Below, in pieces: positions 33,520 to 44,901 of a DNA stretch of 64,000 bases. Position numbers and translations under genes: made by a program. The stretch is from contig OX104113.1 of assembly GCA_944474755.1 (NCBI GenBank), forward strand, positions 55,386,074-55,450,073. The letters run 5' to 3'. Position 1 is the first letter of the stretch. Every line of letters begins with the position of its first letter. The DNA is from Limnoperna fortunei (Eukaryota; Mollusca; Bivalvia; Mytilida; Modiolidae). The notes under the pieces are model-generated. The model searched no databases. It had not been told where the DNA came from and saw nothing but the letters and a program-made list of their open reading frames with translations.

Positions 33520-33778
33520 TTATGAGTCAACCATGATGAGTTGACTTAGTATTGCCTGAGCAGTACTATCCACACTTGTTCTATTTCTTATAACCTTTTT
33601 CTTCATTATTTCCTTAGGGAGACCTCTTGAATTTTGACAGACTGTACCACAAGCATCAGTATTATAGTTCAAGTACAGTTCTGTGAATAATTCTGGATTA
33701 CAGAAAAAAATGTCCATGCAAAAACGATAGCCTTGACCAACTAGCTTTGAACCCACAAGACAAGATTTCTCTACTATA
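33520..33778 (-). pseudogene. piggyBac-like transposase fragment, cut by Tc1
   Basis: The minus strand encodes VGQGYRFCMDIFFCNPELFT, then ACGTVCQNSRGLPKEIMKKK. This follows the piggyBac/PGBD pattern in the catalytic core (G.GY.V.MDNFYTSPELF and GTVR.NR.GLP), with the family aspartate retained in CMDIFF. Only about 85 residues remain. The frame ends abruptly at 33,778, where Tc1 copy 1 begins, and no continuation was found beyond 35,378, so the 5' part is lost. Non-functional. Confidence 0.7.
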
Positions 33779-35378
33779 CAGTCCGCCAAAAGTTAAGCAT
33801 CACCTAAATGTTTTCTTAAATAATTTTATTACAAAACGATTCATTCAGCATCTGATGCATTTATGCAATGCTTTTAAACAATACCTTTATATAACATACA
33901 GGTCAGATGTCAATAATTAGAGTTTTAAAGTGTAAAAACCGGTTTCAAAAACTTGTCCCGCTTCTAATTAACAGACTGACTTTGAATGAAATAGCCTTGT
34001 CCGATTGCACGTGGATATTGTGGTTAGTTATTATCTTTTAAAGACTTTTCAACATGGTAAGACGAAAATTAAGTATCGCCGAACGCTGGCAAGCAATTGG
34101 AATGAAAAATGCTGGAATGAGTAACCTCCAAATAGCAGCCAATTTTGGGGTGAACAACTCTGTTATTTGCAGACTTGTTGCGAGGCATAGACAGACAGGG
34201 TCAATCGAGGACCGCCCAAGATCTGGGAGACCCCGTAAAACAACCCCTAGAGAGGACCGCTTCCTTGCTCGTCAAGCCAGATTGCACCCTTTTCAACAGC
34301 AGGCCAGTTACGAGGAATGTGGCCTACTAGTGGTCAAATCAGTGACCGAACAGTTATTCGGAGGCTTCACAGATCTCGATTACGTGCCTTTGAAACGACC
34401 AGAAATGACAAGAAGGCACCGCCAAGCACGAATGGAGTGGGCAAGACATCATCGTCACTGGAATATAAGAAGCAGGAGACGTATTCATTGGTCAGATGAA
34501 AGCCGCTTTCTGTTGAAGCCTTTTGATGGTCGGATACGTGTTTGGCGGCAAAGGAATACAGCTTTGGATAGAAACCATATTGTAGGAACAACTGCATTCG
34601 GTGGTGTTCACATGAGTGCATGCTCCCTTTACAGATTTTCAACGGTAAATTGAATGGTCTGAAATACCGCGATGACATCTTGGATGGTCACGTTAGGCCA
34701 CATTTTGACAACCATGCTCTTGCAGACAGACCAATGTTTCAAGACGACAACGCTCGACCCCATCGAGCCCGTGTTGTGAGGGACTTTATTGAAACAGAAT
34801 CCATTGACACACTTCCATGGCCAGCCATGTCACGGGACATGAATCCGATTGAGCATGTGTGGGACTTTATCAGGCAAAAAGTCAATCAACGGAACCCAAG
34901 ATGCCAAAATGTTCGAGAATTAGAAGTCGCACTTGTGGAAGAATGGCAGAGATTTCCATAGTACAGACTTAGGCGTTTGGTTGCTGGAATGAGGCGGCGT
35001 GTTGAACATTTACACCGGAAGCGTGGGGGTTATACCCGATATTGATGGAAAATACGCCAAACGACAGTCCATTTGTTACTCTTTCATCTCAGGACTTGTT
35101 GAATGACTGTAATTTTGTAAACAATGAAAAATTTTGTGTCAAACTAAAACTTAAAATCACCTATTGTTTTGTTGTTTTTTGGCCTATTTTTTGTGATCAT
35201 TATTAGACCACTAGAATTTAATTTTATAATTTGAGGATTTAAATAAAGAATTTTACAGGTTCAAATTTCCTAATGATATATACATTTTCATACAAATTAA
35301 ACAGTTTCTCATTTGTTTATGTTTTTGAAAAAAGATTAGATCCGGAAAAGTAGGTGATGCTTAACTTATGGCGGACTG
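33779..35378 (+). mobile_element. Tc1/mariner element, copy 1 (1,600 bp)
   Basis: Ends are CAGTCCGCCAAAAGTTAAGC...GGCGGACTG. The 28-bp inverted repeats differ at one position. TA flanks both ends, as expected for Tc1/mariner insertion. The element carries a broken transposase gene (34,054-35,045) and inserted into a piggyBac relic. Confidence 0.93.
34054..35045 (+). pseudogene. Tc1-type transposase pseudogene (copy 1)
   Basis: Encodes the DNA-binding and catalytic regions of a Tc1 family DDE transposase: an N-terminal helix-turn-helix, a GRPRKT linker, HWSDESRF with the first catalytic Asp, DDNARPHRA with the second, and MNPIEHVWD with the Glu. Compared with copy 2 it has a 1-bp deletion near 34,290. 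An 8-bp loss near 34,390 restores the frame. A further deletion near 34,600 shifts the frame again, and a TAG at 34,959-34,961 replaces a Gln codon. Conversely it retains six residues after HFD (near 34,709) that copy 2 lacks. It cannot make active protein. Confidence 0.9.
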
Positions 35379-35390
35379 TATATAATGATC

Positions 35391-35625
35391 AGTCTGTCCG
35401 TCCGTCCGTGTGTCCGTCATGCGTCCGTCCGTCCGTCCGTCCGAACTACTCGTGTCCGGGCTGTAACTTTTTATCTTTTGAGGTAGGCTTTTGATATTTG
35501 GAATATGGGTAGATAATATCAAGGCAATGTGTCACCTACCATGGTTGATGACCTTTGACCTTGACCTCAAGTTCGGCAGGGCCCACAGAGATGGGTACCA
35601 TCTCACTGATATCTAGTTTTGGGTT
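35391..35625 (+). repeat. Dispersed GATCAGTC/TCCG repeat, copy 1
   Basis: Starts GATCAGTCTGTCCG with a run of (TCCG)n and ends TCTCACTGATATCTAGTT. It carries GATGACCTTTGACCTTGACC near 35,548, another TGACCT half-site cluster. A closely similar copy is at 61,634-61,880. Confidence 0.7.
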
Positions 35626-36797
35626 AATAAAATGTAATGATCTCATGATTTGTTGAAACCTGTCTCTGCTAATAGTTTTTTGATAGAATTGTGTTTCCAG
35701 GGCAGTGTCTATGAAGTATGCTAGGCATCTTGTAAATATATTGTTTGTCTGAGTGGTGTTAAACTACTTACAGCAATTTTTCAGATATATTATGGCGTTT
35801 TATTGAGAAGAAAACACCAGAAGTCGATTTCACAAAAATTATTAAGTGTATTTAATCTATCTTAAGTGTTGGAAGATCAAAGGGAATGCATTGTGATGTC
35901 AGAACTCAAGCTAGATTTTACACTTAAGACTTTTTGTAAAATCGACTCCAGACCTTCAGAAGAAAAACTGGTCTAGTAAAATAACCTTTAACTTTATAGT
36001 ACATGTTATAAATACTGCATTTGGACCAGCCTAAGCCTGAAATCATCATCTGGTGCATGGCAGGCGATTCCTTTAGCCATCATTTGGCATGTTCAGAAAT
36101 CGTTCACCTATGAACATGAAAGGGTGTGCTCTATGCTTCATTAACACTTTGTCAAATACTTCATGCTGGCGTGAACTTGAAAAAAATGGTGTGCATAAAT
36201 AACTGCCAAGCGGGGCTCCATATTTTCTTGTTTAATATAATTTATTTAAAAATGTATCTGGAGAGAATATCTGTAATTATTCAGTATTACTTGTTAAACA
36301 GCTCTGCCTGTAAATATGAGCTTACATTCCTAAATGTCTTGGGATTTAATATTTATTTGGACAGAAGGATTACTTACAATATAGAGGTTTTCTGTAATTT
36401 TCTTGGTGCTCTACTTTGTGAATAAAGTAACTGAATGTATTTGCAGTTTTAATAATCCAGGATTGAAAACATGCAGGATGGTGTTTTTCCTTCTACATGA
36501 ATTTTGTTCTAATTTATTTAGAGCTATATTTTTTCTTGTGCTATACTCAAAAGATATTGTGTCATTCTTCCATTATTTAATTTTGATCTATATATATCAA
36601 AGTCAGATTGTCTAGTTTCTGGATTTTTTAGTATTTTGCGCTGGCTTTCTTGTGTTTTGTATGCACTTAGCATAATATTTAAGTGAGAATTTGTCTCGTC
36701 TAAATTGTAGCATCTTATTCTCGCTTGCTTCGACTAAGAGATTTTAAATGGGGTTAGATGTTCATGTACCTAGAGCTAGTAATCAAGTATAGATTTG
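35626..36797. other. Intergenic DNA with a SINE-tail fragment
   Basis: A degraded inverse SINE tail is visible at about 35,740-35,815. The 99-codon frame at 36,126-36,425 has low-complexity hydrophobic composition and no known domain, so it is not called. Confidence 0.4.
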
Positions 36798-37055
36798 ATT
36801 GTTTGTTTAAATATTATTTAATGCCACTTTCAGCAATTTTCAGCTATATCATGGTGTCCAGTTTTTATTGGGGTAGGAAGACGGAGTACTAGAAGAAAAA
36901 CCCCTACCTTGACAGTAGGAAAACTTGCAATACTTGTCAAATAAGATTGGAGTCAAGTGCACTCTGCCCCCTGTGAGACTTAAACCCACAGTGTTGACAG
37001 ACCATTTGATCAATAGTAGACAAACTGTCTTATCCACTCAGCCACCAAGGCCCCA
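36798..37055 (-). mobile_element. tRNA-derived SINE, near full length
   Basis: Read on the minus strand it starts GGCCTTGG and then TGGCTGAGTGGATAAGAC (A box, complement of 37,034-37,044 and its flank), followed by the B-box-like GGGTTTAAGTCTC (36,974-36,986). This matches the Leu/Ser type of tRNA head. The body TGACTCCAATCTTATTTGAC and the tail AAAACTGGACACCATGATAT, ending in CAAACAATC, are shared with the 24,790 copy. A second, plus-strand fragment of the body lies at about 37,180-37,265. The Pol III promoter is intrinsic; current activity is unknown. Confidence 0.85.
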
Positions 37056-37675
37056 GTATAGACTTGTGCAAAGATTCATACAACAAAAACAGTGTTTCTG
37101 TGCCTTTTCCAAATTATTGGTATGAACATATCTCATAATGTATTAGTTATTACTTTAGATCTCTCCTAAGTGTGCATTTGACTCCAATCTTAATTGACAA
37201 GTATTGCCAAATTTCCTAGCATAGTTCTGTTTTTTTTCGGGTACTCCCGGCATCCTCATAAAAACATAAAACACAAGTAATTGAAACCATTGTAGATTAG
37301 ACTATTTAAAAAATGACTCCTCATTTTAATGTATGTTGTGAGAATGATGCTGGTCATTCTGTGAAGACACTTAAGGCTTTAAGGGTTAATAAGCCTTGCT
37401 TGTCCACTATACTAGGTTGGTTTTGGTATATGGAAAACAAAACATGTACTCATATATAGTAATCTTGTTTTGGGAATTTGTTTTGTCATTTTTCACAGTA
37501 GTTTAATGTTTTCATTGTTTTTTTGTGTTTTTATTTAGTATGCTGATTAAGTTACAGTGGTCATGTTCATCTTTAAATAAAGGTAGTATATATGGCATGA
37601 GTTGTACTATGGGTGTATTTTAAAACACTTGATGGTACAAGGAGGCTTATATCATTAGAGAAGTAGTAAAAGTTC
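37056..37675. other. Intergenic DNA with a SINE fragment
   Basis: Apart from the SINE body fragment at about 37,180-37,265, no gene or repeat boundary is recognised. Confidence 0.4.
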
Positions 37676-40068
37676 ATTATAGTCAAAATACAAAGACCTG
37701 TCAGGTATTTTCTAGCTCACACCGATCAACCGACATATCATTTTGGTGAGAAGAAGTATGACACGATGAAAAAAGATATAAACAAGTTAAGACTTTTACG
37801 TATACAGATGACTTTTTCCAAATCGCTACGTTTAAAACTCACTGTATCAAATATAGTGTAGTAAAAAATTATTTGGCATATATTTGTCCATTAACATATA
37901 TTCAATCGTTTTAACTAATGTTTTCATTTGTTATCTGAAAATATGTTCCAAAGGTACTGGCATCACAAATTTGAACAAATAAATGCAAAATTTACGCTTC
38001 TGCACAATATATTTCTGTATCAAGTGTTTTTGTTCAAAAGGACATATATTCAACTTTTTTTCTGACCCCAAAATTATTCTTCTAATTGCAATTTATTAGG
38101 AGTTTGAATCATTTTTCTTTACGCATTTACTGAAAAAATGATATGGAAAAAATCAGCTCATCTTTTTATAATGATACGATGAATAAAAGTTCCTTGACAC
38201 GATTGAAAACAGCCACCTATTTCTTAAGTGATTAGTTTTATACTTCCACATGGGGCATTTCAATAACTTTTTACAACTAATGTCTGTATATCATTGAATA
38301 TTATACAAAAAGTCTACAATTGTTAATGTAGACTTTTTGTATAATATTCAAAGATAATGCATTAACAATATTAATTTGATTTTAATTGCAGTCAGAGAAA
38401 GTACGATACGATATAAATCAGTTCAATGATATGACTATGATGTATAAATTCTTGACACAATAGGACTATGATTTATAAATTCTTGACACAAATCACTAGA
38501 TATGGAAAAAGGTAACAAGCAGCGGAGCAGCTTTTTAATTTAACTTAAAACCATAGTGAGGAATTAAACATAGAGTAAATGCTCTCAATGAGACAATCCC
38601 AGAGCAGGGCTTAAGCGCAAATCTGTGTTGTATGTCGATAGTTCAAACCTATCAACAAATAACAACATAACCTGGACACGATTTGATATGGATATGGTAT
38701 GATATGATATGATATGATTTGATATGGATGCACGGACGGACAGACAACAATATGTCGACCTTCTTTTGTCCCTTTTACCAAAAACCCAATATAAACGTCC
38801 TAAAAAAAGTGGAATGTAACACTAGATAAAGCTATCTTGCATATCCTAAACGTGTATTAGTATGGGATTTACAGTGTCAAATAAATTTGGCTAAAAATAT
38901 CAGCCTTAAAGGAGAAGAAAAGAAAAAAAGAAGATGAAGTAAACTACCAGACAAAAACAATATGTCTCCCATTTATCTTCGTTTTGGTATACATAATAAA
39001 ATAAGAATTGCATACAAATACAAAGTATAGTTTGAAGCTTTTCTGCATATGTTATTGTGTGTCGCAATTTGTCCATTGTATATTTTATGCACAGTTATCA
39101 AAATTAATTTTCCCCATCCTCCTCTTCATGCTTCATATTGACAAGAAAATCACAAATTTACATATATTATTATGTTACGAACTCTTAAAGTGAATACTTA
39201 TTCAATTGGTTAGCAGAATTTCATAGCTTATACAAAGTCATATTTCTTGTTTTAGTCGTATCATTGAACTGATTTATATCGTATCGTACTTTCTCTGACT
39301 CTGCAATTAAAATCAAATTAATATTATTAATGCATTATGTTAAAGATACATTTTTGGCACCAAACAAAAGCTAAAGGAATATTCTTTACAATTACACGGC
39401 CGATTTGAAATAAAATTATATCATAAAAGGTCATTTTAGCATTTTAATACATGTAACTAAATTTTTTCGTTTATTTTATAAGATAAGTTGGACAAAAATA
39501 AAAGCAAGAGCTTAAAGAACTAAATATATCTATTGCCAAATCTATGCTAAATATTGTTTTAATATATTGTATTTGCTACATTAAATTTAAAACATAACAA
39601 AATTTGAAAAACTTACCTACGTTTTCATCGCTTCTAACTTGTTTATATCTTTTTTCATCGTGTCATACATCTTCTCACCAAAATGATATTAGTCGGTTTA
39701 TCGGTGTGTAGCTATTGCTCAATAAATTCCAAACATACTAGTAGATAACAGCTGTTTAGAAAACTGCTTCAATCTGCTCTTAATCAGAAAGAGCTAGACA
39801 TTTAAATTGCAGCTACTCATGTGTGACTCAGGTAAAATAAATCTTTCAATATTGTTCTCTTACATTGTTCCCTATGGCAATATTCTAAGTAAGACTTAAA
39901 TTTTACCTGAGTCATGCATGAGTAGCTGCAGTTTAAATGTCCAAGCTATTACTGATGAAGAGCTTTAAAGAAAACAGATTGAAGCAGTTTTCTAAACAGC
40001 TGTTATCTGTATTTAGAACTGATTGACCAATAGGTAAAAAATACCTGACAGGTACTTTGACTATAACA
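37676..40068. mobile_element. 2.4-kb foldback element with conserved islands
   Basis: Arms 37,676-38,434 and 39,255-40,068 are inverted relatives. Two islands are perfect complements: 37,756-37,789 with 39,635-39,668 (34 bp) and 38,391-38,431 with 39,259-39,299 (41 bp). Other parts of the arms are strongly diverged. Outer ends share CCTGTCAGGTATTTT and its complement. A 25-bp perfect hairpin sits in the left arm (38,294-38,351), and a smaller inverted repeat in the right arm (39,745-39,845 with 39,893-40,012). No transposase is seen. Confidence 0.75.
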
Positions 40069-40747
40069 ATGGAAGCCAGCTGGCTTCTTATACAGTCAGA
40101 TTTCCGGTGAAACTATAACAATGGAATCAGAGCTCTCTATTATACAAGGTACAAAAGTTATGTACCCATGTTTATTCGGTTGCCATGCAAATTAAAAGTT
40201 ATTTAGCACATTGGCTGACAAAAGTTTTCGTTTAGTATCTATTCGTTTTAAAATTAAAGACAACTTTGCAAAGTTACAAGAACAACGGATATTTAATACC
40301 TCTGTTTTGATCAGAAAACATGAAAAACAGGGGGTGTATTCTTAAGTGCTGCAAAAAAATGCACCAATTTTAATTTCGATGAAAAAAATTCCATAGATTT
40401 CTGAAATATTCATCTTTCACGTGTGTAATTTTTGACTTGTGACGACCTTTCGTTTTCGAGAAAAAAAATTTCAAAGTCGAGCATTATTTCTGTTGCTGTT
40501 CATTCATGTGTGATAATTTTCGGTGTGTTCGTATATGAAACAGATGAACAAGGTGCGTGTGATTTGCCATCGGGTTATGTAAAAAGTCTCGTTTTAGTGC
40601 GGTACATTTTATTTTAAAGGTGTTTACATTTGAAAATAAATAGAGCAAAAAATAATGACAATTATATCTATTTTTTTTAATGAAGTGACACAAAAAAAAT
40701 AAGCGTTTTTTTTTTCGCAAAACACAGTAGCATTCGTCACATTCTGT
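40069..40747. other. Intergenic DNA, no gene recognised
   Basis: A word TTAAGTGCTGCAAAAAAATG at about 40,343 recurs in related form at about 42,377. This may mark the edges of an old 2-kb insertion, but the copies are in direct orientation and the ends are not defined. Confidence 0.35.
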
Positions 40748-41470
40748 GCGAGGGTACGATTATTCGCTCTAGTTCTCTATCACTAAAATTTATTGAAATA
40801 TCAGCAATTTACTTCAAGCCACGGATCGTTCCCTATTTTTCGATCTAAATTGGTTTCTATTACACGATGATTGTGTTGAAAATATTTTAGCAGTTTAATT
40901 TCTATAACAACCGAACATTTCATTGAACGTTTTTATAACATTTTTAATCTGCCGTGTCTTGTACGTATCTTAAATGCGTCAAATTAAGACTTATAATAAA
41001 CAATGTCTTGTGTATATAGCTAATATGTTGGTAGAAAGTGTATTATTTAAATTTTTTTTTAAATTCTTCAAATAGTTCGATAAAATAATTGTTCGCATAA
41101 ATGGCACAGAACAGCGATCCCTGTATGACTAATACTTATTTTTTAGTTTAGTTGAACTGTATTAGCAAGAGCAAAAAAAGCGTTTATAAGAGCGTTGGAT
41201 GGCAGAGGGTTCTCGGACTACTTATTTTCATGCAAATGCTACATTTTTACGTTCACGTGGGGACAACAAGGCAGAACAATTAACACTAGAAGACCAACAT
41301 CTCATGTGCAAAACGTGACACGGACTTAATAAGTCGTAAGTTCGCAAGACAAAACCTTTCAAAATGATCTAAATTTTAAGAAAGAAATTCAATTCACCTT
41401 GCTGTATATTTCTTTAATAAATATGAACCCCCCCCCCCTCCCCCTTTAGAACGAATAATCGTACCCTCGC
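40748..41470. mobile_element. 723-bp element with inverted ends GCGAGGGTACGATTATTCG
   Basis: The two ends are perfect inverted copies of GCGAGGGTACGATTATTCG and continue with one mismatch to about 24 bp. A C-rich tract lies at 41,428-41,445. No open frame has a recognised domain. MITE-like; a target duplication is not obvious. Confidence 0.75.
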
Positions 41471-43025
41471 TTTTTTTTGCGTTAATCCGACAAATCACAA
41501 AACTAACTTCGCATTATAACGGCAGTAAAAATCAGCCTACCACCCCTTCCTCGCACTTCGTAAAACAAACCAGAAAATAAACGTCCAACAAACACATATA
41601 AATGTAATTTGTGAATACAATATTTGTTCAAGGAGGGTTTTTTGAAATCGTGACATTTAACATTGCTGAAATGGCAAAAAAGGGTTTCCAAGTAGATTTT
41701 TTTAACAAAAACACACGAAGTGAATTTTAAACATAGTCAATTGATTCAAAAATTAAATACACCCTTATAAACTGGGGGTTCTAAAACCTATGGGTTTTTC
41801 ATCAAACCATAAAACGACCAGGCCAATGAACAATACTGCAAGACAATGGCATATTAAAGTCAGGTTGGAGAAATAACTGAACACACATTATTTAGAACAT
41901 TGCAAAACTGTTCAAATTTTTAATTTTGGAAAGCACAATCTTTTTCCTGCATAAGACCGTCTCATGAATATGCATTCTCAAGCACATTCAATACGTCAGT
42001 AAAGTATTAAAGATGATTGGAAGAGGTGGTACAAGTGGTTTCTATACAACCATGGCTAGTTAGGCTTGCGCATGATGAGCCTTCTAGTATAAACCATCTC
42101 CAGACCTTGATACAATTGCAGGTTACCTACATACAGAGCATCTCTACAAAAAAAAATAGATTTTCAATTAGGAAAAAAACAGAAAAGGACAATTTAAGAA
42201 TGTGAAAATAATTTGGGAATGCAAAGTTATCAGTAATAGCCTAAATAGGATTTAAAAAAAAAACATTTTTAGCCTACACGGCCTGCCATACCACAATCAA
42301 TTACCGGACGTGAATCACTTGACCGTTACCTTACATTTAGACTTGTCTCCCTTAATTACTTGACAACGGACACATTTAAGTGCTGCGATTTTTTGCACCA
42401 CGTTAAAATTACTTCAAACAAACTTAAATCAAATCTATATATAATTACCTTTGTCCCATTGAAGATCCGATTTGTGATTACATCGGGAACAGTGTTTTAA
42501 AAATTTTCAAAGGTCTGCCAACATATTCTAAAGTTGTTCCTTGACGATGGAAAAATGTCTATAGCTACTTTTTTTTAGATGGACTGTAATTTTCTGCTGT
42601 CACTGTTCGACGGAGGAAGCATTCGCGTCTTAGAATATCATAGTATTGTGTATTATTGAGTTGAACTGTATTAGCTGTTTACATGTTTCAAGTCCAGTCA
42701 AAAACTTCGCGTCATTACGAAAATGGAGGTCTTTCCAAGTGACTGCATCTCATGAATATTTTGAAGGGAGATAATTCGATGTCACCACAAATCGGACTGT
42801 ATAGAATGGCCTCAAGCTTGGATAAGAATTCATTTTCATCAGTGGCAGGAGTTCTAGGACCAAATAAGAGGAAACATATTTTGTAGTTCACTTAAACATG
42901 ATTCATCTAAAAGAATAACTCTATAGAGTTATTACAATATCAAACATAAAGTAATTCTTTATTTACTTTATAATGGCCATGTGCAAATAGGTTAAGACTC
43001 ATATTTAACTGATCATAAATATATA
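41471..43025. other. Intergenic DNA, no gene recognised
   Basis: Contains GTTAATCCGACAAATCACAA...TATAACGGCAG near 41,480-41,530, which also occurs at 46,560-46,615. A palindromic TAACTCTATAGAGTTA lies near 42,916. No supported gene. Confidence 0.4.
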
Positions 43026-44641
43026 CAGTCCGCCAAAAGTTAAGCATCACCTAAATATTTTCTGAAATAATTTTATTACAAAACGATTCATTCAGCATGT
43101 AATGCATTTATGCAATGCTTTCAAAACAATACCTTTATCAAACATACATGTAAGATGTCAATAATTAGAGTTTTAAAGTGTAAAAACTGGTTTCAAAAAC
43201 TGGTCTTGCTTCAAATTAACAGACTGACTTTGAATCAAATAGCGTTGTTCGATTGCACGTGGATATTCTGGTTAGTTATTATCTTTAAAGACTTTTCAAC
43301 ATGGTAAGACGAAAATTAAGTATCGCTGAACGCTGGCAAGCAATTGGAATGAAAAATTCTGGAATGATTAACCGCCAAATAGCAGCCAATTTTGGGGTGA
43401 ACAACTCTGTTATTAGCAGACTTGTTGCGAGGCATAGACAGACAGGATCAATCGAGGACCGCCCAAGATCTGGAAGACCCCGTAAAACAACCCCTAGAGA
43501 GGACCGCTTCCTTGCTTGTCAAGCCAGATTGCACCCCTTTTCAACAGCAGGCCAGTTACGAGGAATGTGGCCTTCTGGTGGTCCAATCAGTGACAGAACA
43601 GTTATTCGGAGGCTTCACAGATCTCGTTTATGTGCCTGCAGGCTTATCAAACGACCAGAACTGACAAGATGGCACTGCCAAGCACGAATGAAGTGGGCAA
43701 GACATCATCGTCACTGGAATCTAAGAAGCTGGAGACGTATTCATTGGTCAGATGAAAGCCGCTTTCTGTTGAAGCCTTTTGACGGTCGGATACGTGTTTG
43801 GCGGCAAAGGAATACAGCTTTGGATAGAAACCATATTGTAGGAACAATTGCATTCAGTGTTGGCGGCATTACTGTATGGAGATCCTTTTCACGTGACTGC
43901 AAGCTCACTTTACAGATTCTCAACGATACATTGATTGGTCTGAAATACAGTGATGACATATTGGATGGTCATGTTGGGCCACATTTTGACAGGCCAATGT
44001 TTCAAGACGACAACGCTCGACCCCATCGAGCCTGTGTTGTGAGGGACTTTATTGAAACAGAAGCCATCGACACACTTCCATGGCCAGCCATGTCACCGGA
44101 CATGAATCCGATTGAGCATGTGTGGGACTTTATCGGGCGAAAAGTCAATCAACGGTACCCAAGATGCCAAAATGTTCGAGAATTAGAAGTCGCTCTTGTG
44201 GAAGAATGACAGAGATTTCCACAGTACAGACTTAGGCGTTTGGTTGCTGGAATGAGGCGGCGTGTTGAACATTTACACCGGAAGCGTGGAGGTTATACCC
44301 GATATTGATGGAAAATACGCCAAACGACAGTCCATTTGTTACTCTTTCACCTCAGGACTTGTTGAATGACTGTAATTTTGTAAACAATGAAAAATTTTGT
44401 GTCAAACTAAAACTTAAAATCACCTATTGTTTTGTTGTTTTTTGGCCTATTTTTTGTGATCATTATTAGACCACTAGAATTTAATTTTACAATTTGAGGA
44501 TTTAAATAAAGTATTTTACAGGTTCAAATTTCCTAATGATATATACATTTTCCTACAAATTAAACATTTTCTCATTTGTGTATGTTATTGAAAAGAGATT
44601 AGATCTGGAAAAGTAGGTGATGCTTAACTTATGGTGGACTG
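43026..44641 (+). mobile_element. Tc1/mariner element, copy 2 (1,616 bp)
   Basis: 28-bp inverted ends (CAGTCCGCCAAAAGTTAAGC at the left; the right end differs by two bases) are bounded by TA on both sides. It carries a nearly intact transposase frame. The right end lies 99 bp upstream of the SPRYD7 exon. Confidence 0.93.
43301..44308 (+). pseudogene. Tc1-type transposase, one premature stop (copy 2)
   Basis: DDE transposase of the Tc1 family, which cuts and pastes the element at TA sites. Residues 1-50 form a helix-turn-helix (IAANFGVNNSVISRLVARH). SGRPRKT at 57-63 is the linker motif and a second DNA-binding half extends to about 115. Catalytic residues are Asp151 (HWSDESRF), Asp237 (DDNARPHRA) and Glu272 (NPIEHVWD). 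The 34-residue spacing makes it DD34E. TGA at 44,207-44,209 stands where copy 1 has Trp, and the same frame then continues 32 codons to TGA at 44,306-44,308, for about 335 codons in all. Compared with copy 1, six residues are missing after HFD230. Confidence 0.92.
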
Positions 44642-44740
44642 TATATAATCATGGACATTCTTTGGAAACTTTACCTGAACTATGTGGTTAGCCTGTGAAT
44701 TTGATGAATTAAACAAACTAGTGTGTTTTTGTTATTGTAG

Positions 44741-44901
44741 GTGTATGGGGTGTTGGTCTAGCAACCAAGAGATGCAACCTTAACAATGTACCATTAGGCC
44801 AAGATAGTGAATCATGGGTAGTCACACACGAGGCCATAATGTATCACAACATGCAGCAGAAAGGAGCTTTGAGACATTGTTTGAATGAAGGAGACATTTT
44901 G
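44741..44901 (+). CDS. SPRYD7: SPRYD7 internal exon (SPRY domain-containing protein 7)
   Basis: A 161-bp exon encodes (G)VWGVGLATKRCNLNNVPLG, QDSESWVVTHEAIMYHNMQQ and KGALRHCLNEGDIL. It aligns with the vertebrate SPRYD7 SPRY region (GIWGIGVATQ..NLNQIPLGRD, ALYHN, EGDVVG). It is preceded by a pyrimidine-rich TGTTTTTGTTATTGTAG acceptor and followed by GTAATC. It starts with the last two bases of a Gly codon and ends in phase 0. There is no stop or frame break, so it looks like a genuine host exon. Flanking exons were not found in the window; the gene probably has long introns filled with repeats. The molecular role of SPRYD7 is poorly defined; SPRY domains usually mediate protein binding. Confidence 0.88.

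Noticed and set aside
34367..34678. Minus-strand ORFs across both Tc1 copies
   Set aside because: They are shadows of the transposase frame on the opposite strand.
36126..36425. 99-codon plus-strand ORF as a host gene
   Set aside because: No recognisable domain, hydrophobic low-complexity composition, AT-rich context, no splice or promoter support.
37676..40068. LTR retrotransposon (two related arms around a core)
   Set aside because: The arms are inverted, not direct, and the core has no gag, protease, RT or primer-binding site.
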